Source of the DNA: Anodontia alba
Lineage: Eukaryota > Mollusca > Bivalvia > Lucinida > Lucinidae
Direction of reading: 5' to 3'
Length of the DNA: 64,000 nucleotides
NCBI GenBank assembly: GCA_964016985.1
Contig: OZ024821.1
Location: 17,161,211-17,225,210, forward strand
The notes below the pieces were generated by a model. It was not told the DNA's origin, did no database searches, and saw nothing but the letters and a program-made list of their open reading frames with translations. The translations under genes were made by a program, and so were the position numbers. Positions 33,512-43,038 of this stretch are shown in pieces (position 1 is the stretch's first letter; the number at the start of each line of letters is the position of its first letter).

Positions 33512-33629
33512 GATTGGTGAAAACACAGATGTGCAGTCTGATCGTGGTCAATGTGTTCGCTCACATACATATGTAGCTTTATGATTCAATGAACGAATAG
33601 TGTAATGGATTCAAAAAGGAATCTAATCT

Positions 33630-33907
33630 CATTACGAAAACACGCCTATTCAAATATATACAAAAAATCACCTCCAAAAACTGAAACTTTTCAGATAAAA
33701 AAAATAATATTTGTTTATATTTCTGCGCAAAACATAGATTGTGGGCACTTGTTAGAACCGCCTTGGCGAGGCGGTTCTAACGGGTACTGCAATCTATGAT
33801 TTCGAGCAAAAATAAGAAAAAATAATGTGTATCCCTGTAAACCCCAGTTTTACTATATAAAGTGGGGTTTAAGAGGGTCCAAATTATATAGTCATGTTTT
33901 CGTGATG
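33630..33907 (+). mobile_element. Family-1 MITE, full length
   Basis: Starts CATTACGAAAACACGCC and ends CATGTTTTCGTGATG. The core is slightly asymmetric (CCTTGGCGAGG; GGTACTGCAATC in the right arm). Confidence 0.9.
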
Positions 33908-34421
33908 CTAATTGGACTGTACGGGTGTACAAGCTAATCTGGGTTAGCGTAGTCACATATGTCATAAGGTCAAGCTCTGTTTTGGTACAATATTTACATT
34001 GTTTATTCGGACACCTTGACTTCTTGCCATGCTTGTCCGTAAATTTGTAAACAATGGCTGTTTCACGAGCTGTTCCTGAGTGGAAAATAGTGAATGAGTG
34101 ACAAACAGTATAGTCCCTGATCAGGCGCCGTAGAACATGACGCCTAATCTGGCTCTACACTGTTTACTCATGCATGTCTGAATACTTGGCGTAAATATGG
34201 TATCTCACATAATGTTGAAGGGATATAACAACAATAAACTTCAGTGTAATTTGCAATTCTTTGATTCTTATGTGTACAATTAGCGTAATATAAAAAGATA
34301 TAACATGTTACGTGTTCTGCTCTTTTCCAAAGCTGTATGTAGGCCATAATATATGATGAGGTGCGCAGGAGTGTGCATTATTTGGTAATTTCTCAAGGCT
34401 TTAACAGTTTTTTGTTTGTTT

Positions 34422-34426
34422 GTTTT

Positions 34427-34462
<36 letters not shown>
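34422..34462. repeat. Poly(T) tract
   Basis: About 33 T preceded by (TTTG)n. Confidence 0.97.
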
Positions 34463-34463
<1 letters not shown>

Positions 34464-34537
34464 GATATGAGTTCAATGGTAAGTCATTTTTTGTACTTCA
34501 TAAATGAGCTATATCATTTTTAATCCATACAGTGTAT

Positions 34538-34735
34538 AAGCCTAGCGTCCCATTAAAGGGACATAAGCAAACAGTGTAGACCCGGATCAGACGCCGCAGG
34601 ATGCGGCGTCTGATCAGGGTCATCACTGTTTGCATTAAGTAAACATAGTAATAATAAAAACTAACTAGACACCCCTATATCGGAAATAAACCTGTCCGAA
34701 GAGTTGTGGTAGAAGAGTCCATTCGGCACAAATGG
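34538..34735. repeat. Uninterrupted dispersed repeat (empty-site relative)
   Basis: CCTAGCGTCCCATTAAAGGG, an AGACGCCG-CGGCGTCT hairpin, ACTAGACACCCCTATATCGG, then GAGTTGTGGTAGAAGAGTCC. The halves at 23868-24016 and 28229-28300 are this sequence split by the 4.2 kb insertion. Confidence 0.85.
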
Positions 34736-34794
34736 GTTAGTAACCAAGATGTCTCTTTTTTCCATATTATATATGATGGTGGGAAAAAGCCCTT

Positions 34795-34922
34795 ATGCCA
34801 TATGCGAACAGTGGAGGCCCAGATCTGCATGCGCATTCGTGCAGTCTGATCTGCACATTGTCTGATCAGCCTGTGCGAATGCGCAGGTTGATCTGGGCCT
34901 GCTTTGTCGGCAAAATTCATAA
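34795..34922. repeat. GCCTGCGCA hairpin repeat
   Basis: GCGAACAGTGGAGGCCCAGA pairs with TCTGGGCCTGCTTTGTCGGC across two GC-rich inner hairpins (TGCGCATTCGTGCA and GCGAATGCGC). Confidence 0.75.
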
Positions 34923-35099
34923 GGGTCCCTTTCTTGCGTTGCGCATTAATTATGATAATGTGATGGCTTATATACGAATCTCCAGTAAAAAAAGGGCTTA
35001 AAGGTTACCTTTGGACGGCTGTCAAGATACTTTTCGTGTTTCATCGCGAAAATGAGTTGTGGGTATTCATTCGAAACAAACCACAAGGCGATTCGTGAG

Positions 35100-35125
35100 A
35101 AAAAAAAAAAAAAAAAAAAAAAAAA
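35100..35125. repeat. Poly(A) tract
   Basis: About 26 A, adjacent to a degraded hairpin with GTTGTGGGTATTCATTCG. Confidence 0.95.
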
Positions 35126-35582
35126 CATTATACGGTTAAAAACTTATTGGGAGCAATACTTTATAAGAATATATTTCATATAGGTATGTTAACGCAATGT
35201 AACATTTGGAAAATGAGGAAGATTTGAGCCGCAACGTCAACTTACCTTCGGGCATGCGCATTTAGCTAAGATTTAGATCAGCCTGCGCATTCGCAGTCTG
35301 ATCAGAATCACAGAATCTTCATTGGGCGCAGTTTAGATATCCAAGAATGCACAATTCCTTTATTCCTTTATTTATGCGGACAACGAAATCTCATACAGCG
35401 CGGATGGGCAGGCTGATTAGAGTCTTCGCTAGGCGCACATGTCCGAAATACGATGTCTGGCATCGCTGCTTACCTGGGTTTAGTTAGACATATTTATGCA
35501 GCACAAATGATTGATAATTGGACAAATTGTTGTAAGACTTAGAAACTACAAAACTCTGAAATTTCGACTAATACGTGTAATG

Positions 35583-35837
35583 CATCACGAAAACAAGCCT
35601 ACATAATATTGACCCCCTTAAACCCCACTTTTATATAGTAAAACTGGGCTTTACAGGGGTATACACTATGTTTCTTATTTCTGCTTAAAGCATAGATTGT
35701 GGGTACTCGTTAGAACCGCCTCAACAATCTATGTTTTTAAGCAGAAATATGAAACTTATCAAAATTTTTTATCTAAAAATTGTCATTTTTTGGTGGTAAA
35801 ATTTTCAGTAAATTTGAATAGGCATGTTTTCGTTATG
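35583..35837 (-). mobile_element. Family-1 MITE with core deletion
   Basis: Starts CATCACGAAAACAAGCC and ends CATGTTTTCGTTATG. The right core arm is lost (GAACCGCCTCAACAATCTATG). Confidence 0.88.
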
Positions 35838-36197
35838 CTATGCCAATGTACACACATGTTTTTACCATATACTATGGAGGAACAATGTAGACTTGTTAAC
35901 GTAATGAAAACCGAAACAAAAAAAATGTAAAGACGACAAGCGGGTGTAAGGTTACATGTACCTATTTTTCCTGAATTACATGTGGTCTTGGCATTTCATC
36001 TACAATGACGATAATTGAAATTATATACAATAATGTTAATAATAAACAAAATAAGAACACTTTATTAAAGTGTTGTGGGCTATAATTGGCTTGAAATCAG
36101 AAAGATATTCTCTCAAATAGTATACTAGTTGTACAACAATACAAAAGAGAAGCGTAGATGGTAATGCCCAACACCTAAGCCGTCGTCCCTTAAGTTT

Positions 36198-36729
36198 CAT
36201 TACGAAAACATGCCTATTCAAATATATTGAAAATTTTTACAACCAAAAACCAAAAAAGGAAAATTTTCAGATAAAAAATTCTGATATTTTTCATATTCCT
36301 GCACAAAACATAGATTGTGGGCACTCGTTAGAACCACCTCGGCGAGGTGGTTCTAACGAATACCCACAATCTATGTTTTTTAACATTATGAAAAAAATAA
36401 TGTATACCCCTGTAAACCCCAGTTTTTCTATATAAAAGTTGGGTTTAAGGGGGTCAAAATTATATATATATATTAAATATATCGAAATTTTTACAACCAA
36501 AAAAGGAAAATTTTCAGATAAAAAATTCTGATATTTTTCATATTCCTGCACAAAAATATATTGTGGGCACTCGTTAGAACCGCCTCGGCGAGGTGGTTCT
36601 AAGGAATACCCACAATCTATGGTTTTTAGCATTATGAAAAAAATAATGTATACCCCTGTAAACCCCAGTTTTACTATATAAAAGTTGGGTTTAAGGGGGT
36701 CAAAATTATATAGGCATGTTTTTGTAATG
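36198..36729 (+). mobile_element. Tandem dimer of family-1 MITE
   Basis: Two units in the same orientation share one outer end each. Unit 1 (36198-36470) loses its right terminus and unit 2 (36471-36729) its left terminus at an AT-rich junction (ATTATATATATATATTAAAT). The core of unit 1 carries a paired change (CCACCTCG/CGAGGTGG); in unit 2 only one arm has it. The 184-codon minus frame here is a translation of the repeat. Confidence 0.9.
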
Positions 36730-36937
36730 CTATCATTTTCAACGTTCTGCATGCTGGGTGCTGCATGCTGGGTAATACTTTCAGCAGACGACATTTTGTG
36801 ACAGTTTTCTTTTTGCCAGAAAATAGGCTTTGACATTTCGTGCAAATTCTCTACTATGGAAATGGCATGAATGTGAAAGCTTATATTCTGGGAAAATATA
36901 GGAAAAAATATCGTTAATTTGTTGTCTGTTGAAATGA

Positions 36938-36939
<2 letters not shown>

Positions 36940-37014
<75 letters not shown>
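36940..37014. repeat. (TA)n microsatellite abutting the peptidase stop codon
   Basis: About 37 uninterrupted TA units. On the minus strand the M13 stop codon TAA (37017-37015) runs directly into the tract, so the 3' UTR starts with it. Confidence 0.97.
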
Positions 37015-37017
<3 letters not shown>

Positions 37018-39114
37018 CCAAAACGAACACTTTTTCACAGGATTCATAGGAAACCCTACTGGACATTGAAACGTTTTTGAAAATTCAATAGAGTTTTGTA
37101 AAGGTCCTATTACTCGAAGTCTGTTCAGAGAATGGTGATCTATTAGAGGAAATTTAAATACGAATTCGGCAGACCATTTGGCACACCATCCCCTACCAAA
37201 ATTAATAAAGAAAAGCTGATCACCAGTAAATGGCAAACCAGGTATCTGATCGTCGTACTTTGTATCAGCTTTCCACTGCTGATAAGCGATATAGGCAGTT
37301 TTCAAACCAACATTATCACAAAGATTTTCATCCAGCGTCTTAATCCCGTTTCGTATAGGCAGATTGAAGTCAGGTAAAAAGTAATTCGAGTATTGCTTAA
37401 CAAAACAATTTGCCTTCAAAGCAAAGTTTTTGCCAGAATATTGTGACCAGTAGTTTGAATTTATAAGACCATTCCAATCAAAGCTGATACCTTTTGCATC
37501 GAAAGCATGTTGATACTCATGGGCAGTTAGAGAGCCAAAACCTCCAAATACCAAAGCAGGGGGATAGTCATCGCGTATCAAGGGTTCTTCTAATATTGAT
37601 GCCGCTAAAACAATAGCATTTCGTCCTCGATTATGAAGAGCGTTTATTATAACTGGAGTGGCAACCCATCTATCCAGTTGTGGTGCGATCAGTTGTCGGA
37701 GAACGGACGCGTAATTCTGTGTGTAGGCTTCAATCATGTCTCGGAAGAAGGATGTACCTCGGATATTGAAGAACTTGTAAAATATGTCTAGGAATTTATT
37801 GTCTAAAAGATAATCCGGAAACCCAATGTTATCTTCAATTGAGTCTAACTTCTTTAAGGCATTGTGTCGCGTTGGTTCATCTATCCAGCTAGCCATTGCA
37901 ATTTGATTTCTAAACGCTCTTCTTATATAATCTTTAATTTTAAGTGCTTTTGACAAAGTTGTTCTTGTTAGCTTTCTCTCAACAAGTAACCTACTTGTAA
38001 CCCACTGCATATTTAATACAGTTAATCCAGTACAAAAATTATTTCTCGGTGGCAGAGAGGGTTCTCCTGCACCGTTTATAGCAGCATCGTATCTCAGGCT
38101 TATCAGCTGGAATTTCCGGTTCAGCGCAGGTATAAAAGGCAATATAGACCGCCAGATAACATAATTCGCAAGTATCCTTTCGGGAACTTTCTTCAGAAGA
38201 TGAAATAAATGATCATAATAGGATTTTGTCCAGAGTATAACACTATCCTTAGGGTAAAACTGTATGTTGACATTGCCATTATTGCCAAGTAAGCGAAAGA
38301 AGCGCAGCCAGTTAAATGTTGGATATCGTAAAGATAGTTCATAGATTGTCATTCTGTTGTATCGCTCAATAATTCTACGACGCTTCTCTTCTCCTATAAA
38401 TATCTTTGCAAGCTTTGTCTCAAATTCAACAATTTCATGCATGTCTTTCTGAGCCATGAACAGGTTTGCACCGAGTTCGACAGCTATTTCTATACCAAAC
38501 TGAATATACGCTCTTGTATATAGACTATCTTTTGCAAGAAAATACAGTTCGTTGTTTTGCAGTCCAAACCCGCGTTGTCCCAAAGACGGCTGATCTAAAT
38601 AAATAGCGTACTTGCCAGATCTTCCAAAGTCTGGAAGCACATTAACGCCGATAATAGCTCCAGTTTGCAAGAATGACAAACCACCGTTGCCTATAAATGG
38701 GTATGCTTTAGCAAGTACTCCTTCTAGATCAAAATGGTGTATGCGATCTATTCCAAGTATAGGCCAACCTCCCATTTCACTTATAAATGATAAAAGATCT
38801 CTGTTTCCCATCATTTCAATGCGCATTTCGTTCATACAAGAATGAAAAAATCGCTTTGCTAATAACAAAGGTCTTGGTTCCAATTCCACGTTCGCAGCTT
38901 CTTCTAAAGCCGGGCGAATTACGTCAAACAATTTAGTTCTGAAAGAATCAAACCTTGAGATAAACCCGTTTGGAATGGACTGGTTCTGTATAAATCCTCC
39001 ACAAGCAAACTGATAAAAGTTCTTACATGGATTAACAGAGACATCTAGATCCTTAAGAATATGGGCTGCAATACTTTCCGTCGTATTTCTGTTAGGATTG
39101 CCTCCTCTTGTCAT
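37015..39114 (-). CDS. M13 family (neprilysin/ECE-like) zinc metallopeptidase, ectodomain
   Basis: A 699-residue frame covers a complete M13 ectodomain, which cleaves small peptides outside the cell in neprilysin and endothelin-converting enzymes. Active-site features visible are the substrate-binding NA at N491-A492 (NALHNRGRNAIVL), HEYQH at 532-536 (zinc ligands H532 and H536, catalytic E533), ENLCD at 596-600 (third ligand E596, supporting D600), HHSLNRLRVIG near the end (His and Arg substrate contacts) and terminal KKCSFW. Eight cysteines match four of neprilysin's six disulfides. Variations are HEYQH instead of HEITH and DENLCDNVG instead of GENIADNGG. No cytosolic tail or membrane anchor is encoded. 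The frame stays open above 39114, with a possible acceptor (GGTTTAACAG) at 39119-39128, so an upstream exon should supply the anchor or signal. The whole ectodomain is in one exon, unlike the many-exon vertebrate genes. Confidence 0.9.
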
Positions 39115-39161
39115 CCGATCTGTTAAACCAAGTTCATGTTGGTTAGTTGCATCGAACCTGT

Positions 39162-39401
39162 CATCATGAAAACATACCTATATAATTTTGACCCCCTTAA
39201 ACCCCACTTTTATATAGTAAAACTGGGGTTTGCAGGGGTATACATTATTTTTCTTATTACTGCATAAAACATAGATTGTGGGTACTCACAATCTATGTTT
39301 TGAGCAGAAATATAAAAAATATCAGAGTTTTTATCTGAAAATTTTCAGTTTTTTTGGAGGCGAAATTTTCCATATATTTGAATAGGCGTGTTTTCGTAAT
39401 G
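39162..39401 (-). mobile_element. Family-1 MITE, core deleted, just upstream of the M13 exon
   Basis: Starts CATCATGAAAACATACC and ends GTGTTTTCGTAATG. The core is reduced to GTGGGTACTCACAATC, i.e. only the outer stem is left. It lies about 45 bases from the M13 exon, in the presumed last intron or promoter. Confidence 0.9.
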
Positions 39402-39428
39402 AAAAGTACGCACTATGCGTATTATACT

Positions 39429-39500
39429 TTCTAACAACAGAATCTCTTCCAGAAGTTCGCCCACACATTTCTGATCTGTCAAATTTATACGAACCCATCA
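39429..39500 (-). repeat. Inverted duplication, arm 1, with a hydrophobic frame
   Basis: TTCTAACAACAGAATCTCTTCCAGAAG... to CGAACCCATCA matches 39585-39650 in reverse at about 80%. On the minus strand the frame reads through a hydrophobic stretch (MCILIWVYADCIAHFVFYLM) into MGSYKFDRSEMCGR. This could be a membrane-anchor exon of the M13 gene or of a relative, but no consensus donor confirms it. Confidence 0.6.
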
Positions 39501-39584
39501 GGTAGAAAACGAAATGAGCTATACAATCAGCGTAGACCCATATCAATATGCACATGAGTACAATAGACCCACTGACCTGTTTTC

Positions 39585-39650
39585 AACTTGATGGGTTCGT
39601 ATAAACTTGTCAGATCAGAATTGTGTTCTGGAAGCGATGCTGCTGTTAGA
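39585..39650 (+). repeat. Inverted duplication, arm 2
   Basis: The plus strand reads MGSYKLVRSELCSGSDAAVR, the counterpart of MGSYKFDRSEMCGRTSGRDS in arm 1. The 85-base spacer is unique. Coding-like similarity in both arms suggests a duplicated and flipped exon fragment. Confidence 0.6.
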
Positions 39651-40039
39651 ACTTGTAATGTGCAGATCGTAGTCTGATATTGGTTTAAGCTGGTTGCATA
39701 TGACATAAGATCGTTTGTTTTACTGTAAGAAGCTCGTGTATCCAAAAGAGAAACTTGACGTTAGCACAAGCCAAATCGCTGTTAGTTCAGTGTATAAATA
39801 ATACATCGTTAATGCGTTATCGTAAACTTAAAAAAGACAAGTGAGCTAACGTTTGTGTATACTTATGCTTTTATCGTTGATATCAGTATTATTATGACGG
39901 GTTAATTGCAGTGGTGTTACTATTTGTGTGATGTATGACATGTGTAGATCGGCCAAATTGGCCTTTTGAACGTTCCTTTTAAATTACAATAAGGCTATGG
40001 TCACGCTTTCATGGGATACTTGTCTTTTTTTATCTTGAA

Positions 40040-40130
40040 GAATCTAAAAGGAAAACAATAGTTCCCAAGGGGAGCAAGTACTTTCCTTTAAGAAAATACT
40101 CCTTTTCAAAAGGGACTAGGTGAGCAGAAA
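40040..40130. repeat. GGAGCAAGTACTTTCC hairpin of the GACAAC family
   Basis: AGTTCCCAAGGGGAGCAAGT / AAAATACTCCTTTTCAAAAGGG is a diverged single copy of the repeat clustered at 12.8-13.6 kb. Confidence 0.5.
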
Positions 40131-40179
40131 GGGAAACAGGAAATCACAAAACTCGAACTCGTCTCCCTATTACAAAATG

Positions 40180-40265
40180 CAGGTGTGTGCGTGTGTGTGT
40201 GTGTGTGTGTGGGGGGGGGGGGGGTTGGGTGGGGCGGAGAAGTGGGGCGGAGGGAGGGAGGGGAG
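40180..40265. repeat. (GT)n, poly(G) and GGGA-rich tract
   Basis: GT repeats (40183-40210) are followed by about 14 G and purine-rich GGAGGG units. Confidence 0.95.
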
Positions 40266-41024
40266 GGAAACTACTAGGTGTCTCCATTCACCTAAAATGT
40301 AATGTATATTCATTAAGGACTTGCGGCTTTGGAAGTGGATAGGGCAAGTTTAAAATTGTTCAGACGTCGCTTTGTGTGCGACATTTTTGTTTGTTTTTAT
40401 TTTATTTATTTATTTATTTTTTTATAAAACAACGGGAAATGATAAAATATTTTAAAATAAATAACAAAAATAAAAATATTTTTATAAGTCAAATAGACAA
40501 TAATAACGAAACAGAACGTTTGAGCTGTGGAACATGATGGAACAATGTTGACGGATGTACCATTAAGTCATACAGACGAATGTTTTTGTTTTAATTTTCA
40601 AACTACGGTCTTATTTCCATATTTCATCAGTTGTTTTCTAATTTTCTACATTTTTAGATTGATACGAATCAAACTGTTTTAAATTATATGGTGCTCGGTG
40701 ACGTCAGGCACAAATAGAACCCAGTTAGATGACCGACTATTGAGTCCGACAGACTCCTTTTCATGAGTTTTGTAAAGTAGCTTTCTCTTATTTTCTTTAT
40801 TTTATATCTTAATGCTGGCTGTATAAGCAGAACGAAAGGCGAACAACAAAGGTCCTTACCAGAAGATTGCGGGGATGCGCACTTTGTTCTTAAGTCTTTG
40901 CTGCTCGCAAACATCCAAGTTATACCCTATAGCATGCTTATTTGATCAATGCCACCTCTGTTCTTTAATGGTGAATTGCTATACTTTCAGGGAGGCAACT
41001 TGGCCAAAATTGACTTTGCATTTT

Positions 41025-41145
41025 TTTAAAAAAGGGGTCTACACTAAAAGGAAAGAATTTGCTCCCTTTAAGAACAGATTCTTTCCTTTTAGAGTAGATC
41101 CAAAGGTAGCAAATTCCTTCCTTTTAGTGTAGACTCCATTTTAGA
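41025..41145. repeat. GGGTCTACACTAAAAGGAAAG hairpin repeat
   Basis: Contains a strong stem GGAAAGAATTTGCTCCCTTT / AAGAACAGATTCTTTCC plus an extra half unit. It directly precedes the family-2 element at 41151. Confidence 0.7.
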
Positions 41146-41150
41146 ATATA

Positions 41151-41496
41151 CAGTCGAACCAATGGCTCGAACATCTTTGGGACCATGGAAATTTGTTCGA
41201 GACATGGGTAGTTCGAGCCACTGAGGGTTCATTATAGCGCCAGGTCAAGAGGCAAATGGGTATAATTTAGGATTGTCTTTTCCAATTTCTATATGATAAT
41301 GGTATGTTGTGTGTACTCATTAGAATCGCCTCGATGAGGCGATTCTAATGAGTACACACAACTTACATTTTCAGAATTAATTAAGAGATATCCTTAAATA
41401 TTTTTTTTTTTTTTTTTTTGATCTATCGGAAAAAATGTCTTACGGACTCAAAAACTAGTTCGAGTCATCCGTGTTCGAGCCATTGAGGTTACACTG
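41151..41496. mobile_element. Family-2 (pogo-ended) palindromic MITE, full length
   Basis: Flanked by TA, it starts CAGTCGAACCAATGGCTCG and ends CCATTGAGGTTACACTG. The centre is TGTGTACTCATTAGAATCGC-CTCGATGAGG-inverse, i.e. the family-1 core with paired G-C to A-T changes. A poly(T) tract (41401-41419) interrupts one arm. This is the best copy for comparing the two families. Confidence 0.88.
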
Positions 41497-41582
41497 TATG
41501 TAGGAAAGCAAATGGGAAGTGAAAAGATGTTGTCTACCTTATAAGAACACGATGAAAACAATATGAAGCGTATAAAGCGTGT

Positions 41583-41862
41583 CATGACGAAAACATGCCT
41601 ATTCAAATATACTGAAAATTTTACCGCCAAAAAACGAAAGTTTTCAGATAAAAAAATTCTGATATTTTTCATATGTTTGCTCAAAACATAGATTGTGGGT
41701 ACCCGTTAGAACCACCTCGACGAGGCGGTTCTAACGGGTACCCACAATCTATGTTTTTGAGCAGAAATAAGAAAAATAATGTATACCCCTGTAAATTCCA
41801 GTTTTATTATATAAAAGTGGGGTTTAAGGGGGTCAAAATTATATAGGCATGTTTTCGTGATG
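41583..41862 (+). mobile_element. Family-1 MITE, full length
   Basis: Starts CATGACGAAAACATGCC and ends CATGTTTTCGTGATG. It has a paired core change: both arms read GGGTACCCGTT / AACGGGTACCC instead of ACTCG/CGAGT. Confidence 0.92.
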
Positions 41863-41944
41863 ATCATTCACCTTAATTGGACAACAAAGACGCTGATATG
41901 CCAGCTCGAGTATACTGGCTGTATGCTGGCTGTTCACTGTTGTA

Positions 41945-42016
41945 GCTAGGGTATTTTCAATTGGATTGATATTTTTGCTGCAAAAATGTGAGCAGCTTTT
42001 GCAATATTTCAAGATA
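41945..42016. mobile_element. GGGCCC palindrome, worn left part of a split copy
   Basis: TTTTTGCTGCAAAAATGTGAGCAGCTTTTGCA corresponds to the central palindrome. It is cut by the family-1 MITE at 42017 and its right end resumes at 42284. Confidence 0.65.
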
Positions 42017-42283
42017 TATCATGAAAACACGTCTATATAATTGTGACCCCCTTAAACCCCACTTTTGTATAGTAAAACTGGGGTTCACAGGGATATACAT
42101 TATTTTTCTTATTTCTGCTCAAAGACATAGATCGTTAGAACCGCCTCGCCGAGGCGGTTCTAATGAGTACCCACAATTTATGTTTTGAGCGGAAATATGA
42201 AAAATATCAGTTTTTTATCTGAAAATATTCAGTTTTTGGAGGTGAAATTTTCTCTATATTTGAATAGTCCTGTTTTCGTAATG
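42017..42283 (-). mobile_element. Family-1 MITE nested in a GGGCCC palindrome
   Basis: Starts ATCATGAAAACACGTC and ends CCTGTTTTCGTAATG. The core has a short deletion on the left (ATAGATCGTTAGAACC) and central base C. Confidence 0.88.
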
Positions 42284-42336
42284 AGAAATGTCAGCGTCAC
42301 GTTAGCCACTTCGTTAATGTTTAACAACTGGGCCCA
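42284..42336. mobile_element. GGGCCC palindrome, right end of the split copy
   Basis: GTCACGTTAGCCACTTCGTTAA to AACAACTGGGCCCAG completes the element begun at 41945. Confidence 0.8.
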
Positions 42337-42439
42337 GTATGATTGTCTATTGTATGTGGTTTCAGTGCTGCCAATGTTTTGTTATTATTGAAGGAGGACT
42401 GATGCACCTCAGATGAGGTAACTCTGTCACTGATATTTT

Positions 42440-42720
42440 ATCTCCCTTCTGAAAAGGAATGTACATTCAAACCTGTCTTGAAGGCCACTTGTAATAAGCA
42501 ATCCCCCGCCTTTAAAGGCCACTATTTCAGATCCCATTAAAGGCAAATAGGTGGAGATCTACCTGTATTAAGCAAGCACCTGTCTTAAGCAACCAGTTTT
42601 TGCCTTTCCCATAGGTGCTTGCTTAACACAGGTTTGACTGTAGTAGATTTTAAAAGGAAAAAAGAACATATTCCCTAACAGGAAAGAGTTTGCTTCCTGC
42701 TCCTTTTCAAAAGGGTTAAG
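42440..42720. repeat. Mixed GACAAC-type and AAGCAACC(T)GTCTTA hairpins
   Basis: GCAAGCACCTGTCTTAAGCA and its inverse TGCTTGCTTAACACAGGT fold around CAGTTTTTGCC. Flanks match the GGATCTACTC-type repeat. Confidence 0.55.
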
Positions 42721-42790
42721 ATGTACAAGAAGTCAGACTAAAAGCCACATTAAGTTGTCTTCCTTGTAAAAATAACGGCTGACTATCCAC

Positions 42791-43038
42791 CAGGGCCCAG
42801 TTGTTCAAAGTTAACAATGTCGTTAGTTAACGATTCGTTAAAATTTACATCGAGTGATACGCAAATATGCTGAAATTTTTTGCTGAAAAAATGTGAGTAG
42901 CTTTTGCAGTGCAAAAGCTACTCACATTTTTTCAGCAAAAAATTTCAGAAAATTGTATATTGAATCCGCTAAAATAGTTAACGAAATGGCCCTTAACGAG
43001 CTCGTTAAGCTAACGACGCTTTGAACAACTGGGCCCAG
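42791..43038. mobile_element. GGGCCC palindromic MITE, full length
   Basis: The inverted twin of 12346-12593, with the same arm-specific differences on the corresponding arms and a perfect central stem of about 30 bp. Confidence 0.92.

Noticed and set aside
36291..36845. 184-codon minus frame with repeated DPLKPNFYIVKLGFTGVY
   Set aside because: It is the B arm and core of the tandem family-1 MITE read through twice. The same peptide appears wherever this element occurs.
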